Of a stretch of DNA of 64,000 bases, positions 8,188 to 16,659 are shown one piece after another. Each line of letters starts with the position of its first letter. Positions within the stretch are counted from its first letter, which is position 1. Made by a program: the position numbers and the translations under genes. This stretch comes from Bacillota bacterium (GTDB taxonomy: Bacteria; Bacillota; Clostridia; Peptostreptococcales; Anaerovoracaceae). Below the pieces are notes generated by a model. That model did not search any database. It saw only the letters and a list, made by a program, of their open reading frames with translations, and was not told where the DNA came from. The stretch is from NCBI GenBank assembly GCA_030536355.1, contig JAUNQD010000005.1, positions 40,638 to 104,637 of the forward strand. Reading direction: 5' to 3'.

Positions 8188-9537
8188 TTAACCAAACCTC
8201 TTGGTCAGCAGCACTGCCAGATCTTCTGCCAGCTTAGTGATATGACCTACATCCTGTCCTTCCAGCATTACACGTACCAGCGGTTCTGTTCCGGAAGGTC
8301 TGATAAGAACTCTGCCAAGACCTTCAAGCTCTTTTTCAGTCGCTTCGATGGCAGCCATGATATCCTTATCTGATTTGTATTTTTCTTTGTTTTCATTCTT
8401 CACTCTGGCATTTTTAAGTACCTGAGGGAAGATCTCGATTTCGTCGCTAAGTTCGGACGGTTTCTTACCGCTCAGCAGGATCGCCTGCAAAAGCTGCAGT
8501 GATGAGAGGATGCCGTCTCCTGTAGTAGTATGGTTCAGGAAGATGATATGTCCTGATTGTTCTCCTCCGATGGTGCATCCTGTCTGGAGCATTCTTTCGA
8601 GAACGTATCTGTCTCCTACTGAAGTAACGTCTACTGAGCATCCCATTCCTTCCACATACTTGTGGAATCCGATGTTGCTCATTACTGTGGCAGTTACCTT
8701 ATCTCCCGGCAGCTGACCTTTTTCTTTCATCATCTTGGCACAGATGCAGATCAGTTTATCTCCGTCGATTATTCTGCCCTTTTCATCTACGGCGATCAGT
8801 CTGTCAGCATCGCCGTCGTAAGCCAGACCCAGGAACGCGCCTTGCTTCACAACTTCTTCCTGAAGTTTTTCAGGGTGTGTGGATCCGCATTTGTCATTGA
8901 TATTCACACCGTCAGGCTTATTTCCTATTACTGTGATATCGGCGCCCAGATCTGTATATACCATCTCGGCGATCTTGTATGCCGCTCCGTTGGCACAGTC
9001 GAGAACCAGTTTGATTCCCTTGATGTCCACATCTATAGTATCTTCAAGGAATGCTGCGTATCTGTCAGCAGCATCATCATCTGCTTCGAGACATCTTCCC
9101 AGTTTTTCGCCTGTAATATGACTGTTTACATCGATATCTCTTAAGATTATATCTTCTATCTGATCTTCGATATCGTCATCCAGCTTGAATCCTTCCCCGT
9201 TGAAGAACTTGATTCCATTGTATTCGAATGGGTTATGTGATGCAGAGATAACTACTCCCGCATCTGCCTTGTAAGCCTTGACAAGGTATGCTATGGCAGG
9301 CGTAGGCAGGACCCCTACCTTGATAACGTTGCCTCCTACAGCCAGGATACCTGCGCTGAGAGCGTCTTCCAGCATATCTCCCGAAAGTCTTGTATCCTTG
9401 CCTATAAGCACTACAGGTCTCTTCTTATTCTTGCTGAGAACGTGAGCTCCGGCTTTACCCAGCTTGAATGCCAGTTCCGGTGTAAGCTCTGAGTTTGCCA
9501 CGCCTCTCACTCCATCAGTTCCAAATAATCTTCCCAT
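8188..9537 (-). CDS. glmM: Phosphoglucosamine mutase
   Basis: 449 aa. It interconverts glucosamine-6-phosphate and glucosamine-1-phosphate. The start MGRLFGTDGVRG, the phospho-Ser loop in ISASHNP, the metal-binding DGDADR and the C-terminal RPSGTEP phosphate-binding loop are all present. The start codon has GGAGAAG 5' of it and lies inside the end of cdaR (23-nt overlap), which suggests translational coupling. In Firmicutes this gene is conserved next to cdaA and cdaR, and GlmM is known to bind and inhibit CdaA in some species; regulation here is inferred from synteny. Confidence 0.97.
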   Translation of the reverse strand: MGRLFGTDGVRGVANSELTPELAFKLGKAGAHVLSKNKKRPVVLIGKDTRLSGDMLEDALSAGILAVGGNVIKVGVLPTPAIAYLVKAYKADAGVVISASHNPFEYNGIKFFNGEGFKLDDDIEDQIEDIILRDIDVNSHITGEKLGRCLEADDDAADRYAAFLEDTIDVDIKGIKLVLDCANGAAYKIAEMVYTDLGADITVIGNKPDGVNINDKCGSTHPEKLQEEVVKQGAFLGLAYDGDADRLIAVDEKGRIIDGDKLICICAKMMKEKGQLPGDKVTATVMSNIGFHKYVEGMGCSVDVTSVGDRYVLERMLQTGCTIGGEQSGHIIFLNHTTTGDGILSSLQLLQAILLSGKKPSELSDEIEIFPQVLKNARVKNENKEKYKSDKDIMAAIEATEKELEGLGRVLIRPSGTEPLVRVMLEGQDVGHITKLAEDLAVLLTKRFG

Positions 9538-10429
9538 TTTCTTCTCCTATCATGATAAATACGTTTGTCGGCAATTCAGTGTCTATATATACCTTGCCGT
9601 TTTCCTCAGTAACGATGCCTTCTACGGTTGAGATCGATTTGATTGCATCTTTAGTTCCTACGATCCTTATCTGATCTGTAACATTGATTTCGTCAGGATC
9701 TATACTTCCGTCTTCCCCGGTCAGTTCAAGTTCGACCGTCTTGACTGACAGCTCCCTTATCTCTGCCTTGGCTGTATCTGAATTGAGTCTTACATTGAAT
9801 ATCTGATGACCCTTACTGTCAACGGCAGCCAGCGGTACATCTACCCATTTGCTTTCATCACGAACAGCCTCGCCTGGTTCTATTGTTCCGACAAGTTCCT
9901 TGACCTTGTTCACAGAACTTTCGGCTCCTGAAACAGTTATGACTTCAGGTGATGTCGCCAGCACCCAAGGAGTAGTTTCGCCTATGGTTTCACCTGACGA
10001 ATTGGCCTGTAAAAATCCTATCATTACCGGCTTTGATTCATATACCAGTGTTTCCACGTCAAATGTCAGCGATGACTCGGATACGTTCTCCAGATTCAGT
10101 CCTACCGGCAAGTTGACCACGATCTTTCTTGTGTTTTCACCCAGATCACAATCTGCAACCTCTACGGATGCTGTAAGTCCATTCTTCTTGACTTCATTCA
10201 CGTCGGAACGCTTCCCGCTTATTGTAGCGCTTACTGCAAGTTGTTCATCATATGCCACTGCCATACCTTCACCGGCCAGTTCTTCGGTACCGATGAAGTT
10301 CACGGGTATGTTTGTGATCTTCGTTCTCGTATCAGGGTCGACTTCTCCCATGACATACAGCCAGAGGATGATCGCTGCCAGAAGCGAGATTATTTTCAGT
10401 GATGTGTTCTTATTATCGATCTTAAACAT
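9515..10429 (-). CDS. cdaR: CdaA regulator, YbbR-domain membrane protein
   Basis: 304 aa. An N-terminal membrane anchor (about residues 9-27, KIISLLAAIILWLYVMGEVDP) is followed by tandem extracellular YbbR domains with repeating T-x-I-x-N-I-P-V and VxV-x-G patterns. In Firmicutes CdaR modulates the diadenylate cyclase CdaA. The start codon overlaps the cdaA stop by 1 nt (TAATG), and its 3' end overlaps glmM. The sequence shows anchor and repeats; the regulatory role is family knowledge. Confidence 0.93.
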   Translation of the reverse strand: MFKIDNKNTSLKIISLLAAIILWLYVMGEVDPDTRTKITNIPVNFIGTEELAGEGMAVAYDEQLAVSATISGKRSDVNEVKKNGLTASVEVADCDLGENTRKIVVNLPVGLNLENVSESSLTFDVETLVYESKPVMIGFLQANSSGETIGETTPWVLATSPEVITVSGAESSVNKVKELVGTIEPGEAVRDESKWVDVPLAAVDSKGHQIFNVRLNSDTAKAEIRELSVKTVELELTGEDGSIDPDEINVTDQIRIVGTKDAIKSISTVEGIVTEENGKVYIDTELPTNVFIMIGEENGKIIWN

Positions 10430-11271
10430 TATTTATCACCCCTTATCTTACTTATGAACCTAGGGATGATGGCCATGGTTCCTGTTACTTCGCCTGTATT
10501 GAGATACATGTTGAGCAAAGTTTTTTCAACAGTTTTGATATCCAGGAATCTGGAGAGATGACCTTCGCTGGCCATGGAAATGATTCCGGTCTCTTCCGAA
10601 ACGATCAGCACCAAGGCATCCGAATGCTCCGTAACACCGATGCCGGCTCTGTGTCTCGTTCCAAGCTCCTTGCTTATTTCATTACTTCTTGTAAGCGGCA
10701 GAACGCATCCTGCTGCACATACTCTGCCATCTTTTATGATAACTGCACCATCGTGGAGCGGCGCACCTTCATAGAATATGTTACCGAGGATCTGCTCGGA
10801 GATCTCCGCATCTATAACAGTGCCGCTTTCTACTATATCAGTGAGGTTTGTTTCTTTTTCAAAAACGATGAGAGCACCCACTCTGTCCTTGGAGAAAGCT
10901 TCCACAGCTTTAACGATATGGGCTGTGATCTTCTTGCCCTTTTCCTTATCCATCTGACTGAGCGGCGCTTTGACGATCTTGCTTCTTCCCAAATACTCAA
11001 GGGCTCTTCTGAGCTCCGGCTGGAACACTACTATTATGGCTACAGCCCCGAGGGAAACAGCACCCTTGAGAATCCAGTTTATGGTATGCAAATTAAGCAG
11101 ACCTGTAAGTCCTGTAGCCACCACCAGAAGGATAACGCCCTTCAGCAGCTGCTCAGCTCTTGTCTGCTTGATCAGCTTCAGCAACTGATAGAATACGAAG
11201 GCAACTATCAGTATGTCTATGATATCGGCAATACCGACGCCTGAAAAAACATTTTCAAAAAACTTCTGCAT
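10429..11271 (-). CDS. cdaA: Diadenylate cyclase (c-di-AMP synthase)
   Basis: 280 aa from the start chosen. It condenses two ATP into c-di-AMP, the essential second messenger for osmolyte and wall homeostasis. Three N-terminal membrane helices precede a DAC domain with DGA (LHDGAVII) and GTRHRAGIGVTE. The longer reading from 11337 lacks a ribosome site; the ATG at 11271 has GGGAG 7 nt upstream and gives the usual family length. It is the first gene of cdaA-cdaR-glmM-glmS-ahcY with its own promoter. Confidence 0.95.
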   Translation of the reverse strand: MQKFFENVFSGVGIADIIDILIVAFVFYQLLKLIKQTRAEQLLKGVILLVVATGLTGLLNLHTINWILKGAVSLGAVAIIVVFQPELRRALEYLGRSKIVKAPLSQMDKEKGKKITAHIVKAVEAFSKDRVGALIVFEKETNLTDIVESGTVIDAEISEQILGNIFYEGAPLHDGAVIIKDGRVCAAGCVLPLTRSNEISKELGTRHRAGIGVTEHSDALVLIVSEETGIISMASEGHLSRFLDIKTVEKTLLNMYLNTGEVTGTMAIIPRFISKIRGDK

Positions 11272-11301
11272 CAATCTGCTCCCATTTAAACATAAAAATC
11301 C

Positions 11302-11337
11302 ACATTTTATTTTACAGAAAAATCCGCTTTTTTTCAA
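11302..11337 (-). promoter_or_regulatory. Promoter of the cdaA operon
   Basis: On the minus strand, TTGAAA (11332-11337), a 17-bp spacer and TAAAAT (11309-11314) give a good sigma-A promoter, about 31 nt of leader before the chosen cdaA start. Just upstream, an 11-bp sequence CGAAGCACTCA is tandemly repeated (11373-11394). Confidence 0.75.
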
Positions 11338-11395
11338 TAGGAAACGGAATAAATCACGCAGGCTTCACAAATCGAAGCACTCACGAAGCACTCAT

Positions 11396-11423
11396 AAAAA
11401 AGGCGGAGCATATGCTCCGCCTT
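11396..11423 (-). terminator. Terminator of hpf
   Basis: A perfect 24-nt palindrome (11400-11423), AAGGCGGAGCAT then its complement, is followed on the minus strand by a T-run, 20 nt after the hpf stop. Confidence 0.9.
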
Positions 11424-11443
11424 GATTTTATGTCTTATATTTA

Positions 11444-11977
11444 TCAATATGTGGTTTCAAGTAAGCCATAATCCTTGTCGTTTCTCTTATATACGACATT
11501 TACAGCATCTGTTTCGATGTTGAGGAAGATGAAGAAATCATGTTCAACAAGTTCCATCTGCAGGATAGCTTCATCTACAGTCATCGGTGTCAGTTCGAAT
11601 TTCTTCTTCTTAACGATCTTGCTCTGTTCTTCTTCAGGAAGATCCTCATATACAGGAAGATCTGCGAACATAACTTCCTTATGACCCTTATGCTTCTTCT
11701 GCAGTTTAGTCTTATACTTAGACATCTGATTTGACAGCTTGTCTATGATTCTATCAACGCCATCATAAGGATCATCTTCCTTGACTTCCGCTCTGAAGAT
11801 AGTGCCCTTAGCATTGATAGTAGCCTCCATCTTGTAACCACCCTTTTCTCTGATTACCATGATGTTGCCTGTGATATCATCGGAAAAATACTTATCAAGC
11901 TTCTCGAACTTCTTGCTTACAGTCTTTTTCAGGTTATCACTTGGTGTATAATTTTTGCCTGTTATGTTTGTCTTCAT
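11444..11977 (-). CDS. hpf: Ribosome hibernation promoting factor, long form
   Basis: 177 aa. It dimerises 70S ribosomes into 100S particles in stationary phase. The N-terminal beta-alpha domain (MKTNITGKNYTPSD...) binds the decoding centre, and the C-terminal domain (KFELTPMTVDEAILQMEL...HDFFIFLN) mediates dimerisation as in long HPFs. The ATG at 11977 follows AAAGGAGG, while the upstream ATG at 12019 does not. It has its own promoter and lies downstream of a structured RNA. Confidence 0.96.
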   Translation of the reverse strand: MKTNITGKNYTPSDNLKKTVSKKFEKLDKYFSDDITGNIMVIREKGGYKMEATINAKGTIFRAEVKEDDPYDGVDRIIDKLSNQMSKYKTKLQKKHKGHKEVMFADLPVYEDLPEEEQSKIVKKKKFELTPMTVDEAILQMELVEHDFFIFLNIETDAVNVVYKRNDKDYGLLETTY

Positions 11978-12007
11978 AATAACGACCTCCTTTATAGGCT
12001 TTTTTCT

Positions 12008-12035
12008 ATTGTACCACATATTGTAGCCAAGTAAA
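12008..12035 (-). promoter_or_regulatory. Promoter of hpf
   Basis: On the minus strand, TTTACT (12030-12035), a 16-bp spacer and TACAAT (12008-12013). It is downstream of the T-run that ends the structured RNA, so hpf can be expressed independently of the RNA. Confidence 0.6.
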
Positions 12036-12083
12036 GCATTTTTACAGAAAAGTCAGAAAATATTCCAAAAGACAAAAAAATAA

Positions 12084-12275
12084 TACAGGCTGTCCGTATG
12101 GCTCACCTGACCTGATCTTTGCCCCCACACCTGCCTTGACCCGGATTTTCCGGAGGACTTACTTCTAAACTACGCCATGATCACTGCCGCCTTGCGGATC
12201 AGCTTACGTGGGACCCTTCGCCCGTAGCTGGCCTGGCCTTTCAATCACAGACATGAGCCATACGCACAGCCCGAT
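12084..12275 (-). ncRNA. raiA-type structured non-coding RNA
   Basis: About 190 nt of GC-rich sequence lies in an otherwise AT-rich gap. It is closed by an 18-bp helix with one mismatch (12254-12271 with 12088-12105), contains internal short stems such as CCGC-AAG-GCGG, and ends in a T-rich run. It sits directly upstream of hpf (raiA) on the same strand. That position, size and a long closing helix fit the raiA RNA motif described in Clostridia and Actinobacteria, known as a large structured RNA upstream of raiA genes. 6S RNA is the main alternative. SRP RNA, RNase P RNA and the glmS ribozyme do not fit, because their conserved cores are absent. The family name is inferred from position and architecture. 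Confidence 0.7.
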
Positions 12276-12294
12276 AAAAAGCTGTACTCGTTAT

Positions 12295-13080
12295 TCAATT
12301 ATCTGTATCCGGTCTTCTGTTACCGCCTGAAGCCAGTGTCAGCACATAAACTTTGGCTGCTCCCGCATCAAGAAGGACCTTGGAGCATGTATCCACAGTT
12401 GCTCCCGTAGTGAATATATCATCTACCAAAAGCACGGTTTTACCTTTAAGGCGTTCATCTATAGCCTGCTTGCCGGAGGCAGTGCCCTTTGCATTTATCG
12501 CGAAGGCATCAGCTAAAGCTAAACGACGGTCTGCCGGATTGAGACTTCGAAGCAGCCGAGTGTCTTTTCGTCTGATCAATACTGCCTCGTCTATCGGCAC
12601 GCCCCAGCGTTTTGAAAGCCTGCTGGCCATCAGCGCCGACTGGTTGTAGCCTCTCTTTTTCATACGCGCTGTGCTTATCGGCACAGGTATTATAACATCA
12701 GGCTCGATGGTTTCGCAAGCCATACGATCATAAAGGATATCGCCGAATTTGGCGCCGTAGTATCCCTTGCCGTTGTACTTGAGATCCAGCAAAACTTCCC
12801 TCTCATGAAGACCGTAGGTGAGGCAGCTGAAGCCTTTCTCGAAAGCATGGTCTATCCGCATACAATCATAGCAAAGTCTGCCTCTGTATGTATCCGGCAA
12901 AGCCTTGCCGCACTTCTCACAAGTTCTGCCGGTTATCCAGTGGAACTTCTTCACGCAAAGGTCACACAGCGCATACGGCCGGCTTCTATCTATGAGGCTG
13001 CCGCAGCAAATGCAATATATGTTCGATGGAAAGATCGCCTCGGCGATCCCGTCTTTGATGGTTTCAAATATTCTCTTCAT
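12295..13080 (-). CDS. comFC: ComF family phosphoribosyltransferase-like protein
   Basis: 261 aa. It has an N-terminal zinc-ribbon-like set of CxxC motifs (CICCG, CDLC, CEKCGK, CYDC) and a C-terminal phosphoribosyltransferase fold with VLLVDDIFTTGATVDTC. Family members take part in DNA uptake or later processing of transforming DNA. It follows recD2 by 12 nt. A stretch near residues 208-220 (NAKGTASGKQAID) looks like a lineage-specific insert; its DNA contains TGCAAAGGGCAC (12482-12493, minus), a variant of the post-stop motif seen elsewhere in the window. Confidence 0.9.
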   Translation of the reverse strand: MKRIFETIKDGIAEAIFPSNIYCICCGSLIDRSRPYALCDLCVKKFHWITGRTCEKCGKALPDTYRGRLCYDCMRIDHAFEKGFSCLTYGLHEREVLLDLKYNGKGYYGAKFGDILYDRMACETIEPDVIIPVPISTARMKKRGYNQSALMASRLSKRWGVPIDEAVLIRRKDTRLLRSLNPADRRLALADAFAINAKGTASGKQAIDERLKGKTVLLVDDIFTTGATVDTCSKVLLDAGAAKVYVLTLASGGNRRPDTDN

Positions 13081-13092
13081 CCCTTATCCCTT

Positions 13093-15315
13093 TTACATAT
13101 CATCCATACCGAGAAATCTCTTCAGCCTTACCCCAAGGCCTGAGAATCTCTCACTGATACGGTCGTTGTCGACCATCCCCTTTAACTTGTTTTCCGAGCC
13201 TACCAGAACCACAGCTTTCTTGCCCCTTGTTACCCCTGTGTACAGCAAATTCCTGGTAGCCAGCATCGGCGGGAACCAGCTTACCGGCATTATCACTACC
13301 GGAAATTCGCTTCCCTGGCTCTTATGGACTGTGACAGCGTATGCCAGTTCCAGTTCGTCCAGCTGGCTGAAATTATATGTGACGTATTTCACTTCATCGT
13401 AAACTACCGTTATCTCGTTGAACTCACGGTCTATCTTTTGTATGAATCCCACATCTCCATTGAAGACGCCTTCACCGTCCGTGAAATCTTCAAGGTTCTT
13501 CCACTTCAGCTGATAGTTGTTCTTTATCTGCATCACCTTATCGCCTTCGCGGAAAGTCCGCTCTCCGAAAACCTTTTCTTCCAGGCTCTTGTTTGGCGGA
13601 TTCAACACTTCCTGAAGCTCTTTATTGAGATTGATACTTCCCAGCAAACCCTTTCTCACAGGCGTTAGTATCTGTATATCAGATGTCGGCGATAATTCTT
13701 TGTAGTATTCGGGAAGCCTTGTAAGGCAAAGCTCCTTGATAGTGGCCAGCATCTCTTTTTCTGTAGAACGCCTCAGTAGGAAAAAATCCTTATCCTTGGC
13801 ATTGCAGTCAGGATATTCTCCTTTGTTTATCCTGTGGGCATTGACTACTATCATGGATTCTCCTGCCTGACGGAATATCTCCGTAAGACGAGTGCAGTAG
13901 ATATATTCACTGGCGATGATGTCGCGGAGAACATTGCCTGCACCAACAGACGGCAGCTGATCTGCATCCCCCACTATGATGAATCTCGTACCCGGTCTTA
14001 TGGCATTGACAAGTCCATTCATCAGCAGCAGGTCTATCATAGACGCTTCATCTACTATGACTGCATCGTAGTCCAGAGGATCTTCCTTATTCTTACCGAA
14101 ACGCATCATGTCCTCGCCTTCGGAATAATAATATTCCAGCAGCCTGTGGATAGTCGATGCATAGTGTCCGGAAGTTTCTGTTATCCTCTTGGCAGCCCTT
14201 CCAGTCGGTGCTGCGATGGCAGTCTTGAGCCCGCTTTCTTCCAGTATGTTTATGATAGTGTTTATTATAGTCGTCTTACCTGTTCCAGGGCCTCCCGTGA
14301 TGACCGATACACCCATGTTAAGAGATGTGGTCACTGCATGCTTCTGGTTTTCCGAAAGATATATCCCGGTAGCTTCCTCAGTCCTGGATATTAGGGTATC
14401 TATGCTGGCTGCTATTGGCTTCAACTGAGCTGAATTTATCTCACTGAGTGCCCTGCAGACGTTTTGTTCAGCCATATAATATGCCATTAAGAAGACCACA
14501 TTCCTGCCGTCCAGATTTTCTATATGGATATTCCCTTCGAATGCCATTCCCACAAGCTGTTCTTCTATCAAATCTATCGGCAGATCAAGCAGCTGTCCTG
14601 TCTTCTCACAAAGTACACTCTGCGGCAGATATGTATTGCCTTCTCCAGCAAAATAACTTAGAGTGAATTTTATGCCGCTCCTGATCCTGTATTCATCATC
14701 GGCTGCTACGCCCATCTTCTCAGCTATCTTATCTGCTTTTTTGAACCCGATCCCGAACACGTCTTCTACCAGCCTGTAAGGATTTTCTTCAACGGCCTTG
14801 ATGGTCTCTTCGCCATATACTTGATACAGTTTCATGGCATAGTTGGCACTGATGCCAAACTGCTGCAGGTATAGTGTGACGTTGGCGAATTCCCTGTGTT
14901 TTGCAAAGGCTTCAGCTATCTTATCAGCAGTCTTTTCCCCTATGCCGGAGATTTCCGTAAGCTTGTCAGGTTCCTCTTCTATGACGCGGAGCGCATCCTT
15001 TCCGAATCGAGAAACTATAGCTGCCGCAGTCTTGCGGCCGATACCTTTCATAACCCCGGATGACAGGAATTCCCTGATTCCATCTTCTGTAGAAGGCATC
15101 ACTTCTTCAAAACCTTTGATGCTGAATTGTTCGCCGTAAGTAGGGTGTTCTATGAATTCCCCTGTAAGGACGTAGCTTCTTCCCACACCAACAGACGGCA
15201 GATTTCCCACTGCCGTGAATGCTTCTATTTCAGTTTCAAAAACGGCTACAGTGTAGCCGTTTTCGTTGTTGTGGAATATTATTTCTACTATCGTACCTTG
15301 CTTTTCTTCTAACAT
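13093..15315 (-). CDS. recD2: RecD2 family ATP-dependent DNA helicase
   Basis: 740 aa, SF1B 5'-3' helicase acting alone (without RecBC) in replication-fork maintenance and repair. An N-terminal OB-like domain is followed by helix-hairpin-helix repeats (GIGRKTAAAIV, GIGEKTADKIAEAF, GIGFKKADKIA), Walker A GGPGTGKTT near residue 345, Walker B VDEAS, a Q-rich SH3-like insert and the C-terminal AVTVHKSQGSEF and GVTRGKK motifs. The length is usual for RecD2. It lies in a yhaM-cca-like-recD2-comFC run with short gaps. Confidence 0.96.
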   Translation of the reverse strand: MLEEKQGTIVEIIFHNNENGYTVAVFETEIEAFTAVGNLPSVGVGRSYVLTGEFIEHPTYGEQFSIKGFEEVMPSTEDGIREFLSSGVMKGIGRKTAAAIVSRFGKDALRVIEEEPDKLTEISGIGEKTADKIAEAFAKHREFANVTLYLQQFGISANYAMKLYQVYGEETIKAVEENPYRLVEDVFGIGFKKADKIAEKMGVAADDEYRIRSGIKFTLSYFAGEGNTYLPQSVLCEKTGQLLDLPIDLIEEQLVGMAFEGNIHIENLDGRNVVFLMAYYMAEQNVCRALSEINSAQLKPIAASIDTLISRTEEATGIYLSENQKHAVTTSLNMGVSVITGGPGTGKTTIINTIINILEESGLKTAIAAPTGRAAKRITETSGHYASTIHRLLEYYYSEGEDMMRFGKNKEDPLDYDAVIVDEASMIDLLLMNGLVNAIRPGTRFIIVGDADQLPSVGAGNVLRDIIASEYIYCTRLTEIFRQAGESMIVVNAHRINKGEYPDCNAKDKDFFLLRRSTEKEMLATIKELCLTRLPEYYKELSPTSDIQILTPVRKGLLGSINLNKELQEVLNPPNKSLEEKVFGERTFREGDKVMQIKNNYQLKWKNLEDFTDGEGVFNGDVGFIQKIDREFNEITVVYDEVKYVTYNFSQLDELELAYAVTVHKSQGSEFPVVIMPVSWFPPMLATRNLLYTGVTRGKKAVVLVGSENKLKGMVDNDRISERFSGLGVRLKRFLGMDDM

Positions 15316-15347
15316 AGTCCCTTCTTATAATCCCCTGATTTGTTTGA

Positions 15348-16616
15348 TTATCTATGCCAGTCTACTCCTCTGAGAGCTGTTCTCAGCTTACTCTTACTGA
15401 ATTGTTTAGCCAGTTTGAGCAATTCTTTTCTTTCGTTCTTCTGCGGCTTCTGATGAATAACTTCAGGCAGCAAGCTCAACAGTTTCTGTGCCTTTTCAGG
15501 GTCGTCTGTGATTCCTGCTTCCATGATATCATTGGCATCTATAGCCAGGTCTTCTTCAAAGATCGGCTGTCTTTCGCCAATGATCATCTTGATGAGGTAT
15601 TCACGACCTTCTATCTTGGCATCGTTATAATCGAATACGATGACCTGTGCTTTACTCAGCTTATCGTAGAAGTTGAACTTATCCCAACCGTGCTTATAGA
15701 TAAACTGCTTGAGCATGACATCCTTACCACAGAAATGGAGATCCTGAGTATATCTGTCAGCATCTATCAATATGTCCAGATCTTCTTCACTGTGCGGCAG
15801 ATAACTAACGATATCGTTATAATGCTTGCCGAAGCACATAGCTACAAGAGCCATTCTTCTCAGTGGTATCTGTTTAGTCTTATCTATATTGTTCACCAGG
15901 ATCTCAAATTCTTTGATTGCTCTCTTGCCTGCAGCAGATACTGCCTTCTGGCCGAGAACGCCCGGAAGAAGTCCCAGATCAGCCATCATCTTAAGAGCCT
16001 TACCTGCATTCTCACCTGCGATGATCTGAGTATATTCATAGAGGATCTCATCCTTATCTGCCTGTATCAGCAGATTGGCATTCCTTCCGATGATATCAGC
16101 CAAACTCTTGTGAAGGTCAAAATTATATAATGATACGTATCTGATCGCCTTCAGCATTCTGGATGGGTTCTTCTTATATAACATCTCTGCATCAGGAACC
16201 GGCTTGAGCAGTTTTGCCTGGACATCTTCTCTGCCGCTATATGGATCTACCGGTGTCTTCTGTGGATGTTCAGCGATACATTCAACAGTCAGATCATAAA
16301 CTTTCAGCTGATCTTCGATACTTCCCTGAAGTGTTACGATGTCTGCAATAACACCCTCGAGGTAGTCTGCCACGTTCAGGTCATCTGATATGATTTCTGT
16401 TGTATAGTCAAGTCTTGTTGTTCTCTTGGTGAGAGTTTCTCCTTCAGGAAACATTTCCTGCAGCTTATCCTGAGGACAATCTGTATAAAGGTCCCAATCC
16501 TGTGGATCTTTACCTGCATAGGATGCTGTTACACACTGACCTGCACAATAAACTTCATATCCTGCAGCTGTCAGCTGGTTGATTATTTTATTGATCTCTT
16601 TTGGTCTTTTTATCAT
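15348..16616 (-). CDS. Degenerate poly(A) polymerase/CCA-adding enzyme homologue
   Basis: 422 aa. It aligns by eye to class II CCA-adding enzymes and poly(A) polymerases: a nucleotidyltransferase head, a DPYSG segment, the NPSRMLKAIRYV helix and an alpha-helical body. The usual GGxVRD signature near residue 25 reads AGQCVTASYAG, losing the second Gly, the Arg and the Asp, and RRDFTINA reads VYDLTVEC. The catalytic carboxylate pair is kept as DWDLYT. It may have a changed nucleotide specificity or be catalytically weak. It sits 43 nt after yhaM. A standard cca gene may exist elsewhere. Confidence 0.82.
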   Translation of the reverse strand: MIKRPKEINKIINQLTAAGYEVYCAGQCVTASYAGKDPQDWDLYTDCPQDKLQEMFPEGETLTKRTTRLDYTTEIISDDLNVADYLEGVIADIVTLQGSIEDQLKVYDLTVECIAEHPQKTPVDPYSGREDVQAKLLKPVPDAEMLYKKNPSRMLKAIRYVSLYNFDLHKSLADIIGRNANLLIQADKDEILYEYTQIIAGENAGKALKMMADLGLLPGVLGQKAVSAAGKRAIKEFEILVNNIDKTKQIPLRRMALVAMCFGKHYNDIVSYLPHSEEDLDILIDADRYTQDLHFCGKDVMLKQFIYKHGWDKFNFYDKLSKAQVIVFDYNDAKIEGREYLIKMIIGERQPIFEEDLAIDANDIMEAGITDDPEKAQKLLSLLPEVIHQKPQKNERKELLKLAKQFSKSKLRTALRGVDWHR

Positions 16617-16659
16617 TTTTTGCTACACCTTTCCTTCATTCTCATTTCTGCAATACCCA

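Noticed and set aside
12084..12275. SRP RNA, RNase P RNA or tmRNA for the structured block
   Set aside because: The SRP GGAAGNAGCA region, the RNase P P4 sequence and tmRNA tag/tRNA-like ends are absent; size and position fit raiA better. 6S RNA could not be fully excluded.
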